Assembly (NCBI GenBank): GCA_013115135.1
Contig: JABANP010000021.1
Location: 62,001-126,000, forward strand
Direction of reading: 5' to 3'
DNA: 64,000 nt
Origin: Perkinsus olseni
Lineage: Eukaryota > Perkinsozoa > Perkinsida > Perkinsidae
Part shown: in pieces, positions 32,114 to 45,320 of the stretch
How the letters are laid out: every line of letters begins with the position of its first letter
How positions within the stretch are numbered: position 1 is the first letter of the stretch
Program-made: the position numbers and the translations under genes
The notes under the pieces: model-generated
Told to the model about the DNA's origin: nothing
The model's database searches: none
Seen by the model: only the letters and a program-made list of their open reading frames with translations

Positions 32114-33663
32114 CATGCCTCAGGAATCGACAGAGGAGGCGGCCCTACTGAGCCCCTTCCCATCATCGTTCGGTTCCCTGTGGAGTGTGGACGAGATGGA
32201 GTCGTCCTCCTCTGAGATTCATACCCAAGTGCTAGCCTGGTGGTCGCCTCTGTAGCGTACTCGCCTCGTACGTTAAAAAAGCGGTGGGCTTTGGAATCAT
32301 CTGTCCTTCCCTCAAATCTGTGGGGGACGGCGCGGGAAGAAGCCGAGCTACACCAACAGTGTATTGATCCCTCTCCATCTCCTCAGTTCCGATACTCGTC
32401 CAGTAGTAGACTTGCCAACTCCTTTGAAGGCTCATCACTAGCTGGGGGTCGACGGAGAGGGCGGCCGATTTGAGAGAGGTAATGCTGTGGGTCTTAGTGT
32501 GGAGTCCCGGGTGCACGTTCCCTTCCAGGATTGGTAGACCAACATTCTCACCCTCCCTCCTACCTCTGCATTAACCCATCTAGCTCGGGTGAGCCCTGTC
32601 ATGAGTCCTCGCTAACCCTCTCTCGTGACACCCTAAGAGTGATGCGCTCAGGCTCCCTGAGCCCCTCGGGGCGGTCAGCTGTAGCTTCGGTAGAGACCCG
32701 TCGTCGTCGTCGCCGTGGTCGTCGCAAGGACCGGCGTGCAGAGGTCAGAGCCCGTCTGCTAAAGCGGCTCCTAGTGGACGTCAAGCATGGCGTCTCGTAC
32801 CTCTCCAGTGGCAGTGACACAGAGGATGATGATCGGCCGATATTCCCTCCGGTAGTGCCTCCCTCAGTGCTTTCGTGGCTCATACTCCTGTGGGCAGCCA
32901 CTGCCAGCCCACTCCCCTGGCCCAGCATGGACGGCTCGGAGACGTCTCGAGAGCGAGTCGCCCAAAGGATCTTCTCCACGCCGGAGGGCCTCGCCGCAGG
33001 AGGTAAGTCGTGCCTGCCCTCTTCAATCGGTCGATAGCTCCCATTAGTCGATTTTTGGGCGCGTGACGATGTGTGAGCAACCACCAGCAATGATTTCAGG
33101 ATTCCCCTCTGAATGGCTCCTCAGCAAGGCGTCGTCATCAGCGATCGAGGAGCCCAGGCATCCAGAGCTCTACCGGATTCTCTGCCAGGCACCTCTCTTC
33201 CGACCGAACGTCACCCGACCTGGGTCCTCGGTGACTAACGCTCGTCTTAGGTTGATGTCGGTTGCAAGTACAGCCGCGGATTCCCCAGGGAGTAGGGAGC
33301 GTCGGAGGCCCCCTATTGTCATCACACAGGGGCGCTCCGGGAGGGCCTCTATCGGGTAAGTATTACTCCCCGCGAGGACGGCGGCCCTCCGGTCTCCATC
33401 AGCCCTACTCGTCCCCCGCTGTGGATGGCCCCGCATGACTACCCGTCCATCCTGAGGGCGGCCAGGAGGGCGGCAGCAGTCGGAGGTACGCCGTCGTCTC
33501 GGCGTTGGCTCCTAGCATGGGGTCGGCAGGTATGATGAGCAACACGTCGACAACTTCCTTCGGGGGAGCAGCAGCTCTACGTCAGCGGCAGAGGCGATCA
33601 TCGCCCCTCAACAGCACGTCTCCTAGCGGCTTCACTGCTACGGTACCTCCGAAGTCCCCCTAG
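32114..33663 (+). CDS. Ser/Arg-rich, mostly disordered protein
   Basis: Proposed start ATG 32114 (MPQESTEEAALLSPFPSSFG). Exon 2 gives FRYSSSSRLANSFEGSS. A long exon (about 32580-33002) reads VMRSGSLSPSGRSAVASVET, a basic block TRRRRRRGRRKDRRAEVRAR, then KHGVSYLSSGSDTEDDD and a GTAAGTCG donor. The next exon (33102-33356) starts after TTTCAG with FPSEWLLSKASSSAIEEPRH, ends GRASIG and a GTAAGT donor. The last exon ends SNTSTTSFGG and PSGFTATVPPKSP, stop at 33661-33663. Ser/Arg/Pro composition and the basic block suggest a nuclear or cytoskeleton-associated phosphoprotein. It lies 122 bp upstream of VPS18. Confidence 0.45.
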
Positions 33664-33784
33664 TGTCAATCAGCATGCTCACGATAAGTGTCATTTCTCT
33701 TGAGTCGGTCCGTCTTTGGTTCACCAAGTTTTGGTATGAGCATACATCTCGTTTGGTGGCAATCAGCGTTTTTAATAGCAGCAC

Positions 33785-36700
33785 ATGGCGTCACATGAGC
33801 GGAAGGGGGCCGCCTTATTTCCATCTGTGGAGTCCGCCCTGTCTCGTGCCTGCCAGGGTGAGCATCCCTCGTCGCTCGGCCGCTCTAGGCTAGCCACCCA
33901 CCGTCCCTCTCAGGCCCGGGGCACGGAAGCCCTGCCCTCGCCGTCAAGCTACTCCGGTCGGACAGCCTCCTGCAGACCACCGCCTCCACCGCTATCGTGA
34001 CAGCTGCTGTTGCCAACAGATGCGTCTACTACGCCACAGGGACCCATCGGAGTGAGGACCATCCTCAACGCTGACCGGCCCTACGCCTCTTTTCAGGTTC
34101 CGTGTACCGGTGGTATCCTGATGACAACCAGGTGGAGCAGATACACCCGCCTCCACCGTCCCTACAGGACAGAGGAGTACGACCCCATCACCACCTGGTC
34201 GTCACGCTGTGCCTCCAGGTTCCTCCTCTTCCGCCTCCTTCGCCAATGTGTGCGCCATCTTCCTCGATCCCGTGTCGGCCTTCCACTGCATCATCGCCAC
34301 GGCCAATAACGTCAACTACTATGTCAGTTTTGACAGCCCATCTGCTGCGGAGCTGGTCAGGTAGCTCTCCCCCTCCTCCCGCTGCTCCTCTCTAGCGCCT
34401 GCTACCCTTCCTTAGGCTCCGAGGGCATCAGATTGAGTGCGTAGAGTGGCCCGAGGCAGCCATCACAGGCGATGGGGCTCTGACGCAAAACAGTAGGCCC
34501 GCGCACCTTCGAGTCCGATCGAGGAGGCGATGGTCCCTCCTCAGGCACTGGCGATGTCGTAGTCGGTACCCGAGCGGGAATCTTCTTCCTGTTGAAAGTC
34601 GCCAGCGGAAGAGAAGTCAATTTCAGACAGCTCATGGGTATCCCTCGATGGTCATGCGTCGCTCGCCAGTCCGCCGTCTCAGAGTTCCCTCCGTCCTCCC
34701 CCCACCAGTCGGCCATCACCGCCCTTCGTATCTTCCGGCCCCGCTCCGGCCCGTCCCATTCACTCTGCTGCCTCATCCAGCAGGCCCATCTCCTGTACCA
34801 CAGTCCCCATCGTCTCCTTCCCTACGAGCCGCTCTCAGGTTCGGCTTCACTGGTGGCCCCAATGTCGAGCACCTCTTCGCCATGGCTGGTTCCGGTGCCG
34901 TCGTCAAGAGAGACCATGTAGGCTCCGTTACTGTCAGGAGCTCACCTCTCATTCTCGGACAGCTGAAACCTGTCGCCATCGTTCGTGGAGGCGATAAGAC
35001 CACTGCTACTGATCTTCGCTTCGCTACGCCTTCACCGACTTCTCGTGACGGCCATGATCGAGTCTTGCCGGTTGTTATTATTATTGTTATCATTCAGTTA
35101 CTCTTCGAGACGCCCCGTGTGGCCAGGCCTGCCCTCGAAGGCTTCACCCTCCACGTAGGATTGGCTACATCTCCCCGGCGGCCCTGCGACATCCGAGCAT
35201 CCCTGTGCAGGTCCGATCCACCGAGGGTCGAGTGATCTGGGCGAGCCCTTCGTGCATGGTGGAGTTTGACTTGCCGTCCGCCACTCCCGCAAAGTCGGCA
35301 GCCTGTCGTCGACTCCAAGCCATCTATCGTAGGCCTTGAGGTCACCACGGCTGCTCGGACCCGCCTCTGTTCCTAGATCCCTTATCCGGCCTTGAACGCC
35401 CCCGGTGAACACTACCCCGGCACTGTGACCACCAACTCAGAGTATCCTAGAGCGTGCGCTCCTACCAAGTACAGCTGGAAGGCAACACTTCTTCGGTCGA
35501 GTACCGTCCCTCTGATAGATACCACATCATCCTCCTCTACTCCTCTCGAATAGCGGCAGTCTCCCGGATCGCGCCCCTACGACATGGTGTGCTCGCTCAA
35601 CCTCCCGAGTGCACAATACGGCAATGTCAGGCGCCTTCATCGCCGTCCATCCCGTCACCTGAGTGCTCCCAGGTACGGTCCTTGCTGGTCCAACCTCACA
35701 ACTGCAGCGAGGTGGCCCTATATAGCGACCGGAGAGTCTATGAGCTTCACTTCAACAACGAGCAGGACCAGGTGAGCTCACAGCCTTGGGGCGCTGTATT
35801 AGGCTCTTCGCTGTAGGTGTGGAGGCAGCTGGTGACACGCAAACGGTTCTCGGAGGCATTGAAGGTGGCACCGAGGCCGGAGGACAGATCCCTAGTCGTG
35901 GCAGCGGAAGGAGAGGTAACTCCATCTCCACTTCGGTCCGAGGAACGGCCAGGTTCGATGCCTCAGGAGCTCTTCCAATCGGGCGACTACACCGCAGCCG
36001 CCGACAGATTTGCGGACGCTGGCACGGCTGCTGTGTCCTTCGAGGAGGTCTGCCTGGCCTTCACCTCCAAGGGCCAGCACGGAGCCTTGGTAAGCGTCCA
36101 GCTACACTCAACACAGTCAGCAGATATCGATGCCAGTTGAACTATGTCACGTCGCTCATTCGAAGCCTACTCTCGGCGGGCGGGCGAAAGACAGGGGTTC
36201 AAGTTCCCGTGATGTTCCTGTGGGCTGGCCAAATGTGAGTCGCCATCTCCTCGGCCCATGCCCTCGCTCGTACCTCTCGCGGCTTGCTGTAGATACTCCC
36301 TGCTGCTGAGCAAGGCCTTTGCTGAGGACCCCAGGGACGACCGAGATCAGGCAGCCAGGCTACAGCGGGACCTCATTGACCTGGTCCGTCTATGTCGCCC
36401 GCACATCGACAAGGCCTGCATCCAGGCGGTATGGAGCGCACCACTTCCACTCCCTCTTCTTACCCCTGCTGTTGTTTCAGCTGTATAAGCTCCTGGAGTC
36501 CAACGGCCTTTTCGACTCGACCGTGCTCGTGGCCGAATGCCTGGGTGATGTGAGGAAAGCGGTGGAGACGATGGTCTCGCGGGGGCAGACCGAACGAGTA
36601 GCTCAGGGCAGATGGAGTTCACTCCCGTCTTGATGCCTTGTTGTAGGCCTTGGAGCAGCTCTATCGCTACGACGCCACTAAGGAGAGGGACGACCTAATT

Positions 36701-38392
36701 TACGAGTAGCAAGTGGATCCACAACTTGCCGGTCCCACGCCTGTCGTGCAGGTTCGGTCCGATACTATTCCGTTTGCACTCCCCAGCAGCTGGTGGAATA
36801 TCTGATGGCTGCCCCGAGCTCGGGCGTGGGGGCGGCTGGCAGACAGTTGACCCTCGGAGGCTCCTTCCAGCTTTCCGAGGCGCCCTCTCGGCTGGCGAGC
36901 ATTCCGAGGTAGCATAGCCGTACGGTATGCCGATGGTTTCTCCCATGCTGCCCATTCTCAGGCCCGCCGTGCATCGGCCACCGAGTACCTCACTCACTGC
37001 TGCTGCTCTGCTGGAGGAAACCGTGAGTCCCCGACGCTCCTCGGAAATGCTCGCATGGCTCGTCCCAGGGTTGTCCCGTACAATGCAGCTGGTGGCAGGG
37101 GAGCCCTCCTCGTGGACTGGTCTGATGGACCTGCTCACACAGTTGAAGGCGATGGAGCCCGATGAGACGGGAGAGGAGCAGGAGCTCTGCCGGTGGGCGT
37201 CCGACGTGACCCCTGCCGTGGACAGCATCTAGTCTCATCAGATACATCAGGACTCAGGGCGAGATGCCGCACTTTGACGTCACCTTCGCGTTGAGGATTT
37301 GCTACAGCATGGGCAAGACCAGGGCCCTTACTGTTGCGTAGGCTAGCCCTGCTGGGGCCGCAGAGATTGAGAGACTCTTGCAGGTACGGTCTGGTCGGAC
37401 AGTACAAGCTGGCCGTCGATGTGGCACTTGAACACGATGATCTCGACTTGGCCATCCACAATGCTAGAAGGTGAGTACGCTTCCTCGGTGACGAAGTCTC
37501 ACTGAACTGAGCAGATGCCGACTGAGCAACTCGGGTAAGAGGAAGATATGGCTCTCCATATTGAACTATGAAGCCAAAGAAGGGCGACATGGATGCCCTC
37601 CTGAAGTTCTACCAAGAATCAGATGGCGTAAGATACCCCTGCTCGAGCGCTGTGCTACAAGGGCCTCCCAGGTTCTGACCATCGCCGACGTCCTCAACTC
37701 GATACCTGTCAACAGCAGCAACGGCGCTACTCTGGGCATGTTCAGATCGGAGATCGAGAAGAGCCTGGACCAGTAAGGGCCTGCAGTCCTCAATCCGTTG
37801 GTGTATCTCTCCTTGACCAGGTATGAAACTGATATTCATCTCTTGAATATGGAGCTCGAACAGCATAAGAAGACCATGGACGTGAGTGCTTCCCACAGAG
37901 GTCGCTGGGCATCGCTTGCTGCTCTTCACAGGCCGTCGAGCGCGATTTCGGCGGTGGTCCGAGTGACGGCAGCAACGTCGAGGGTGGCCTAGGAAGATGC
38001 GTTATATTGTCGCAGACCCAGAGGTCAGCTCTTCCCTCGGCCGTTGGTGTCGTAGCTGATGTGCTGTCATGTTCAGGTGTGACCTCTGTCGACAAATCAT
38101 CTACTCTCGCGGATTCTACGCTTTCCTTTGCGGACATGCCATGCACAAGGACTGCCTCGAGGAAGCGATAGCGATGACAAAACCTCAGCAGAGTGAGCGA
38201 CGCACTCGCAATCGTCGTTGATAGGATGCGGTATCGTCTCCGTTCCAGGATGGTCCGGACACGCCAGAGGACCCAGCAGCGGACTGCTTCATCTGCGGCC
38301 AGAATCTGATGGATTCGTTGTTTATGCCGTTTATCGATCCTAATTATGATCGCAATGAGATGCGAGATTGGGAAGTTAGTGCGGGACGGTGA
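33785..38392 (+). CDS. VPS18: VPS18 (Pep3), CORVET/HOPS core subunit with C-terminal RING
   Basis: Large multi-exon gene for the class C Vps subunit that tethers endosomes and lysosomes/vacuoles. Proposed start 33785 (MASHERKGAALFPSVESALS). N-terminal propeller exons include ANVCAIFLDPVSAFHCIIAT, RLRGHQIECVEWPEAAITG and DVVVGTRAGIFFLLKV. Clathrin-repeat helices: ALYSDRRVYELHFNNEQDQ, VWRQLVTRKRFSEALKVAPR, SGDYTAAADRFADAGTAAVS, LEQLYRYDATKERDDLIYE, YKLAVDVALEHDDLDLAI. The family signature VLTIADVLNSIP (human VLTIEDVLPFFPDF) is followed by a coiled segment, then a RING: CDLCRQIIYSRGFYAFLCGH, AMHKDC, DCFICGQNLMDSLFMPFID (human EC.YCGELMI.SIDRPFID). TGA at 38390-38392. The propeller exons are the least certain. 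Confidence 0.88.
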
Positions 38393-38544
38393 CGTTTCCT
38401 GAAGATCCTGTGGGTTGTGTTTGTGCCAGTGGAAGATGTATAACCATCGTACTCTAGTGGTCGCGACACAGAACTCAGCAACTCAACTTTTGAATGGTAT
38501 AAGAAACCACAAGGTGATTTACTAGCAGTTGGCATGGACAGCAA

Positions 38545-39072
38545 TTATCGATTTCTAAAGAGGCGTCCCTCGCCGGTGAGTGAGGATTCCTCGGTCTTCC
38601 GTCTTCGCTGCGGTGGGTCTCTAGCAGAACTCCTTTGCCACCAAGAGGGCAGCTTGGGGAAGTTGAAAACCGTCTTCGTTCCGCAATGGTCTGTAACACT
38701 CACATCGAATTCCACACAGTAAACGGTTCCTCACGTACCGACTCTGGCCTGAGCTGCTTCAGAAGTGGCTGCCTCGACAGCCAGACGACGAGCGAGGTTC
38801 CACGAGGGCATTGTTCGCTCGCTCTCCGTTTCTCGACTATTCACCGTGACTTGGCGGGTCGGTTCGAGCTGGACGTATTGGGGATCACACAGAAGCTCTA
38901 AATTGAAGCACTGATTAAGAAGGGCCGAGTTGGACACACCCTCCATCGCCATCAAGGTGCCGCGGGCGTCGAAGCTCCCATCGTCCGTCGAGGCTGCGAG
39001 GGCGGCCACCTTTCTGGCGATACTGAGAAGAGCATTCAGTCGGGGAACTGTCAGTCTCCGAGCGTACATCAA
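38545..39072 (-). CDS. Hypothetical protein, probably two exons
   Basis: The upstream exon (38731-39072) includes RLNALLSIARKVAALAASTD, FNLELLCDPQYVQLEPTR and SWNLARRLAVEAATSEAAQA, ending at a GTACGTGAGG donor. The downstream frame reads VYCVEFDVSVTDHCGTKTVF then NFPKLPSWWQRSSARD and a basic end, stop about 38545. Both look like folded protein, but no family is recognised. It overlaps a plus-strand ORF that was judged a shadow. It would converge on VPS18. Confidence 0.28.
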
Positions 39073-39379
39073 TCCAGGGTCATCTCGGCGGCCGAGCCAT
39101 CGCAGCGCCCCGGGCTGCCACAGGCGAGGTGCCGTTGGAATCTGTACAGAGCTAGTAATCCACGGCAGAGGAGTGGCTGATCAAGCTTCCGAGGGATGTT
39201 ACACTCGAGCCCTGTCGTTGTCCGTGATGGTTCCTGTTGGGTTGGATGAAGCCAGGGATCGTAGCTCGGCCCCCGGGCGTGCCAACCGTGAGAGTGTTGA
39301 CCTACGCGTGGCTCACAGGCGACTCGGCCAACCGAGCGCGTAGTAGACGACACAGAAGTTGATTTCACTCAGAGGCTAC

Positions 39380-39937
39380 CCGAAAGTTGCTGGTATTAGT
39401 CGCCGCCAACGGTTTGAGTTCCACACCGCGTCGTCTCTTCTGTGGGCGATGCGACATGTAAGCGTGGATGGATGGGGACGAGTTCTTTCTCTACTCAAGA
39501 AATTTCATGATCTCCAGTGGGCCCAGTAATCCTGATTCACTCCCTGACTGAAAGCTCAGCACTGCATCCTTAGGAAATAGAGTGATGATTCTGCATGCAG
39601 GCGTTTCAAAGGTAGAGAATCTTCGACCCTCTCCCTCGCTTCGCAGTACTCCTCGGCGTCGCTTTCTTCGCCGCGGCACTTCGCTTCCTGCTCGTGCTGG
39701 GTTTTGGCTCTGACAAGGGCCACATCTCACGCACCAAACCAGCGTTCTATCGGACCACACCGAACGATGAGGCTACCTGTGTCCTCACCGTCCTCTTTTC
39801 CCCTTCCTCCATTGCCACATCGGCCGTCACAGCTTCCTTGCTGCTCGCTTGAGGGTCGGGAAAGTAGAGCTTCTTCACGCGCAGTCCCCTGCCGGACGGT
39901 GGCACATCCGACGGCGCTGCAGTAGTGGAGAAATTTC
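39380..39937. other. Between ORC3 end and the hypothetical gene
   Basis: Minus-strand frames are open at 39491-39760 and 39747-39941 (SGRGLRVKKLYFPDPQ, EAVTADVAMEEGEK). They could be a C-terminal extension of ORC3, because GTGAGA follows the codons just before the proposed stop, or a separate small gene. Nothing firmer can be said. Confidence 0.25.
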
Positions 39938-42900
39938 TCACTTGAAGAAGCGACTGGGGTCCTGTCCCTTCATCAGAGACCCTCGGCTAGGGGGTTGAAT
40001 TACACCGAGGAACTTCCAAAGCGCAAAGGCTCATACCGAATCGAACCTGACGAGGAGAGTACAGTAGCGAACCGCGGAGATCCCGAACCTTCATATCCTC
40101 GGGGGGCGGGGAGGGATCCTCGTTGCTCTTCAGCTGGTCACAAAAGCTAGTCCAAAGATCTTCCAAGTCGATCGTACGGGCGTGCTTCAGGTAGAGACGG
40201 TACCTGCAGCCGCAGCCGTGGTGATGGGGAGAGGGCATCCCTCCACCCACACTATTGTGAGGTCACTCAGCTTCTCGCTGTAGTTGGCGGAGAGTTTACC
40301 CTTCGAGCTGAGGGGCTAGTGAGGGGCACTGTCGTAGCAAGAGCACACTTACTCCCTAGGGGCCTCCGCAGTGGCTATCTCACGACCGTTGGGGTCGATG
40401 ACCGCTTCTGCCTCTCCCAATGCATCGAAGAAGACATCCACATCAAGGACGTTGAGACATGCGCTGATGGGAGCATCGTCGTATGGCCGACAGAATGCCG
40501 CACTCACCTGGCGAGCTGGTTGGGTTCGTCCCAGTCGCACGCCGCCGCTCTCAGAGGCAACAAACTGGACAGTGAGAATAATGCGCCCTCTCGAGAGGGG
40601 CATGGCCTCAACTCACTCTGCTGGAATGGAAGCTGGTTTCAAACGTCCGCCGAATGAACGCGATAAAATCGCTTACATGCTTGGTCGGAGCTAAAATAGC
40701 GAGAACAGGACCATGCAAAGGGGATACGTCGAGGCCGTCTACCCTACCAGCGAAGGCTTGCGAAATTGACCCGCATCCGAGCACCTGAGGGGCGGGGTAC
40801 ATCACAGAGGAGAAAATAGGAAGCAGCAGCAGTGGTCTCACGACTCTATTCTGAAGGTCCTTGAGGTGGATGATGATGTCTTCTAATTCGTTCCCAGCTT
40901 GGCCGTCGAGACACTCAGCCGGTAGGCCCCGCAGCGACTTCTCCAACCTGACATCCAGATGGCCCGAGCGGCGTGGGAGTAGCGGAGGGAGTGGTACCAG
41001 GTGGCCGTCCTCTCCAGGCAGCTCCTGAATGTTGTCGTGGTCATACCGGACAGCTTCTCTACGGCGATGCATAACCGCTCGATGTCGTTGGCCAAACCAG
41101 TCTCATCGTCTGGGAAGAGCAGCGGCTCGAGACGAGTAGACCTGAGAACTCAGCAGATGAGAGGTAGGCGGTGGTAAGAGGCCCGACCTGTCGGTCTGCT
41201 TCTTCGCAGTGGTCCTCGCTAGAGCATCCCAGAACAAGGCAAGGGTCGCTACCCTACTCCTTTGCCTGGAACCCAGAATAGCACGGTGACAGCTCCGGTC
41301 ACTGCCTCACCCGAGGAGGGCTCCGAGATGTTTGCAAGCCTTGGCCTCGTCGAGGGACCCGTCCCCTCTCATGTACCCTCTACACCCTCTCTTCTTCAAG
41401 TGGGCCGCTAGACTCTCCTTCGCCCTCTTGCTGAGCCCTGCCAGCCTCGACGCAAATGCGGACGAGAGCTTCTTGGCTGAACGACGAGGATTACGGTGAC
41501 TGAGTCAGGTCGTCTCGGGCTCACCATCCCCGGCAGCAGCGACCACCACCGGAGGGTCGCAGAGGACCGACCAGGGGTTGGCGTCGAAGTAGTCCCTCAC
41601 GACGAAGCAGATGGCCCGCATAACATCCTGAGGGACGAGGGAGGACGGCAAGCAGCAGCACCGACGGAGGAGGAGGGCACCTCATTGCACATCCGTGAGT
41701 TGACGAACATGTCCCGAAGGGTCGCCACGGTCTGCCTGGAGGCAATTAGAGGGAAGCCGAGCGCCGGCATGTTGATCTCGAGGAGGTCCAGGAAGCCTTC
41801 GAAGACCGCTGAGCCTGAGGAAGAGCCGCCAGAAACCACGATCGAGGGCCGGGCTACCACATTCATACAAAACTGGCCTGTTCTATCAGTACTGCGGCAA
41901 CCCAGCCGATCAGTAATCTACTGGGTGGTGAGCGTCAATGAGGGGGTGGAGCGTTTAATCGAATGGCTTACTATCCAACAGGGGTACGTTGTGGACATAC
42001 AAGACTTGCTCCAGCTCGCTGATGAGGTCCATCACCCCACCGTCCGATGCACTCACACCGGAGACTCCCAGTATGATGGTGATGGGGAAGGAGGCAGTAC
42101 GGCCGGGCCTACCGTCGTACTCGTCTCGGACCTGGACACTCGCTCGTCGGCTTCATGTACCGCTTGGTACTCACCAAGTTGACCATGAGCTCCATCAGGG
42201 TCTCTAAGGTAGGAAGGTCCGACGCGTCAGCATCTTCGATCATAATGACGATGGGAGGGTTGTCTTGCCTGCTAACAACACTCACCGGCGGCCGGGGCAT
42301 TTCCCAGCATACACATGCACAGTGCTTCTGTACCACTCCCGTAGTATACTGAGGTCGTTGAAGCCCTTCGATAGTAGTCCGAGGACTGCCTCGCTGACCG
42401 ACATCGTCAGCGGCACGCCGCCTCCTCTGCCCTTCCCAATGTATCTGTCACCATCCTCCTCGCACCAGCAGTCCGGGAAGGGGGCGAGCCCGCTGGTACC
42501 GAGTTGGCCTCGACCCATCGTCCGAGTCGTCGCTGTAATCAATATTGTTCTCCCGTCGGGCGGTGGTATCTGGGAGAGAATATGGTAGGAGGGAGGCCGA
42601 GGTCGTTCTAGCCCTACTAGGGGTCCTCGAATGTGATGCAGCCGGTTTGATGGGGGTAGCGGCAGCACCGGCAGCAGCAGCGAGCCCCCCGGACCCCTGG
42701 CGTCCCTTGACTGCCACTTGAAGGTGCTGCCGAGCTCTCCGTCGAGAGCAGTCGACTAATTATCCTCTTGCTCTGCCAAGACACGCATGCAGCCGTGAGA
42801 ACGGGAACAAGCCTACAGCGACTTCAACACTCTGAAGGTCCGATCGGTGCAGAATGACTTGGTACGGGCGTCACCTCCTTCTCGCTGAGTGCCTGCAGGA

Positions 42901-43458
42901 GCCCAGACGCGCCTCTGCTGCAATGGTCGCTCCCCTCACCATTCTGAGCTGCTCGAATACGTATGTCCTGTCAGCGGACGAGGCCCCGGCAGTGCCCACG
43001 ATGGTCTTGATCTTGTTAGCATACCCTAGAGTGTAGGCCTCGTCGTCAGCTGTGAGGATGCTGAGGATCCGGCAGAGTACACCGGGCCCCGGCCAGTAGC
43101 AGCCTACTCGATGACCCTTCTCCTGCCCGGCCTCGTGTGCTTGCGCATGATCCCCGAGAAGTGCTCTGACATCCACTCCCACAGCCTGGTCAAGGCGATT
43201 TGCCGATCCTGACGGCGGTCCTATCGCGCAGTAAGAGGATTTCCAAGGCCTCACTCTATCAAAAGAAACGTCGCCCCCTGTCGACGGGGTCACCGTGGGT
43301 CGCAGCCGATGAGATTCCCAGTGCGAGGAAGTTGCGGAGGAGGAGGGCTCCGCAGCGCCGGGCAAGCCCGAGCGATTGGGCCTTCCCAGGGGCGCCAGGG
43401 ACCCGGCCGACATGTCCATGGCTGTTTCCTGAGGACGATCACCGATCCGAACGCTCAA
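39938..43458 (-). CDS. ORC3: Origin recognition complex subunit 3 (ORC3) homologue
   Basis: Divergent ORC3, a DNA replication licensing subunit that pairs with ORC2. Diagnostic blocks in order: LSILREWY (human LSSWY), NPPIVIMIEDADASDLPTLE then LMELMVNL (human PPVVVILKDMESF..LQDFIII), FPITIILGVSGVS (human FPLILIFGIAT), FPLIASRQTVATLRDMFVN, YFDANPWSVLC (human YSQPLSVLC), then the C-terminal winged helix YRLYLKHARTIDLEDLWTSF (human [20 protein letters not shown]). A 43-nt intron then gives RAFALWKFLGVIQPP (human RAVSELELLGFIKPT). Stop 39938-39940. The order and spacing of the blocks make the call firm although overall similarity is low. Start and N-terminal exons (43458-42871, low similarity) are provisional. 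Confidence 0.72.
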
Positions 43459-43876
43459 TGCATCCCCGGGGACCCTTCGCGGTTTCGAAGGTAGGAGTCC
43501 TTCCTACCGTACGAGGGACTCTCGAACTTCTAGATATCAACCGAAAGCAGCCGACGCACGCATGATGACTGCGATCAGCAGACTGTGATTACCATCCTAT
43601 CGGTCTTGCACGCTCTTATGAACCAACCCTGATGAGGTTGATATATTTCTCCTGCCTTCGGCCTCGGCATTGAAAGTTCTACTAAGGCGGGTAAGAAGGG
43701 TGGCAAGGAGGAGTCACAAACCCCATTAACGAACACGATGGTCGTCACGAGGGGACCAATGGGAGATGGAAGAAACGTTGGCAACTCTGCAGGTATATGA
43801 CTAGTAACTACAGCAGAAGGAGGGAACGGCGGTTCTAACGGCTTTATTCGGCTAGGAGGAATTGGCCTTCGGACTA

Positions 43877-45124
43877 TCACTGCACGTCGTAGTGAGAAAC
43901 CACAAAGTCCTTGAACTTGTCATAGCAGCAGTCGAGGTGGTCGTTGATCAAGACCAGGTCCCAGAACCCCGGCAGGTCCCTGTACCTGGTAAAAGAGACG
44001 ACGACAGCCGATGAGATGAGCCTTGGAGGGATTCTCGACCCTCAGCTGATCTCCGAGGAGAGCGTATCAGAAGAGGCCTACGTCATCTCCTTTCCGAGCA
44101 GTCTGCAATCGCTTCTGTATGGCAGCCTCTGTCTCCGTGTTTCGGTCACGTAGTCGCTGAGGCGAAGGAGGGGTCACTTGCATTGCGACGGTCAGAGGAC
44201 GGTCCCACCTTCTCTAAGACTTGCATGCTAGGGGGAGAGATGAAGACGTAAGCTGGATAGAAGCCGAGGTCCGTAGAGGCCTTCAAGGACTCCACTCCTT
44301 GCACATCGATATCCAGTATGCAGATCTCGCCGTGGGACAGTACCTTTGATAGAAAGCCAGCAACTGAAACTCAAGAAAGAAGCCCAATTCCACTATGATG
44401 CGCGTGATGCGCACTGAGAGCGTCACGGGTCATCTGAGTATACACAATCCACGACCCACTAACACCCTGATAAGACTAACGCCTGAGGCCCGTGTACGAA
44501 GCGAAGGCCCATACTCGGAATCTTTGGATGCGCCGACCGGCTTACGTCTCTCACGGCAGCCTTCGATGTACCATACAAGTTACCGTGGACCTCCGCATGC
44601 TCGATGAATTCACCGTTGGCGATGGCGGCCTCCATGGTGGGTCTGAATCGACTCGCGTATCCGTTGAGAGCGTGCTGTGGGCTATGATGACCTGCTCGGT
44701 GAAGTGGTAAGACTTCCCATCGACTTCTCCCGATCGCATCCCCCGAGTTGTATGGGACACGCTGAAGCCGAAGCGTCCAGGGTGACTGAGCAGAGGGAGA
44801 ACAAACTGAGACGAGCGATCCTTCGAGGGCATCATTACTCCTTCAGCAAGCGTTTGATGAGGGTCGACTTCCCAGCACCTGATGGGATTACTGGGGACCG
44901 ACGCTGACGTTCACAATTCGCGCACCATCCCACTACTCATACCAATGCGAGGGTTACTGATAGCAGTAAACGCCACCGCTGTTTCCCTCAGGCAATGCTC
45001 TGGTTAATTCCATGTGTATCAGATCCCTATCTCCATTGTCCCGTGTACTACCACTCGGGCCGCAAAGGACCAACACGTCGTTCGCCTTCCTCGCTGATGC
45101 TGCTGTAGTCGCTTCGGCTGTCAT
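43877..45124 (-). CDS. GUK1: Guanylate kinase
   Basis: Phosphorylates GMP to GDP with ATP. ATG 45124 ([20 protein letters not shown]). The P-loop is split by an intron of about 170 nt: LCGPSG then [13 protein letters not shown]. Next exons: [20 protein letters not shown] with KSYHFTEQ (GMP-binding loop, S-x-x-x-TR-x-x-R-x-GE), [19 protein letters not shown] with [46 protein letters not shown] with QKRLQTA (lid region; human R.TETEE.I..R), and the end [20 protein letters not shown]. All GUK core residues expected for substrate binding are present. Length about 220 residues, normal for the family. Lies 197 bp downstream of PEX4 in the same orientation. Confidence 0.9.
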
Positions 45125-45320
45125 TAACCCTCTACGTAGAACCGCGGAAAGGCCGGGGGCCATCACAATCAACTGATATGTAACCTGCTCTCCCTTCTCG
45201 CAGTGCGTCGTGCCAGTGCTCGTGTCTCCCACTGTAAACACTACCATAAATCCAGAGAAGGTCTTTATGTTGAAACAATAGTGCAACATTAAAATGATAG
45301 AAACTGAACAGCAGTTGCCT

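Noticed and set aside
43575..43880. Minus-strand ORF of 101 codons after guanylate kinase
   Set aside because: It overlaps the guanylate kinase stop and has no recognisable feature; more likely 3' UTR.
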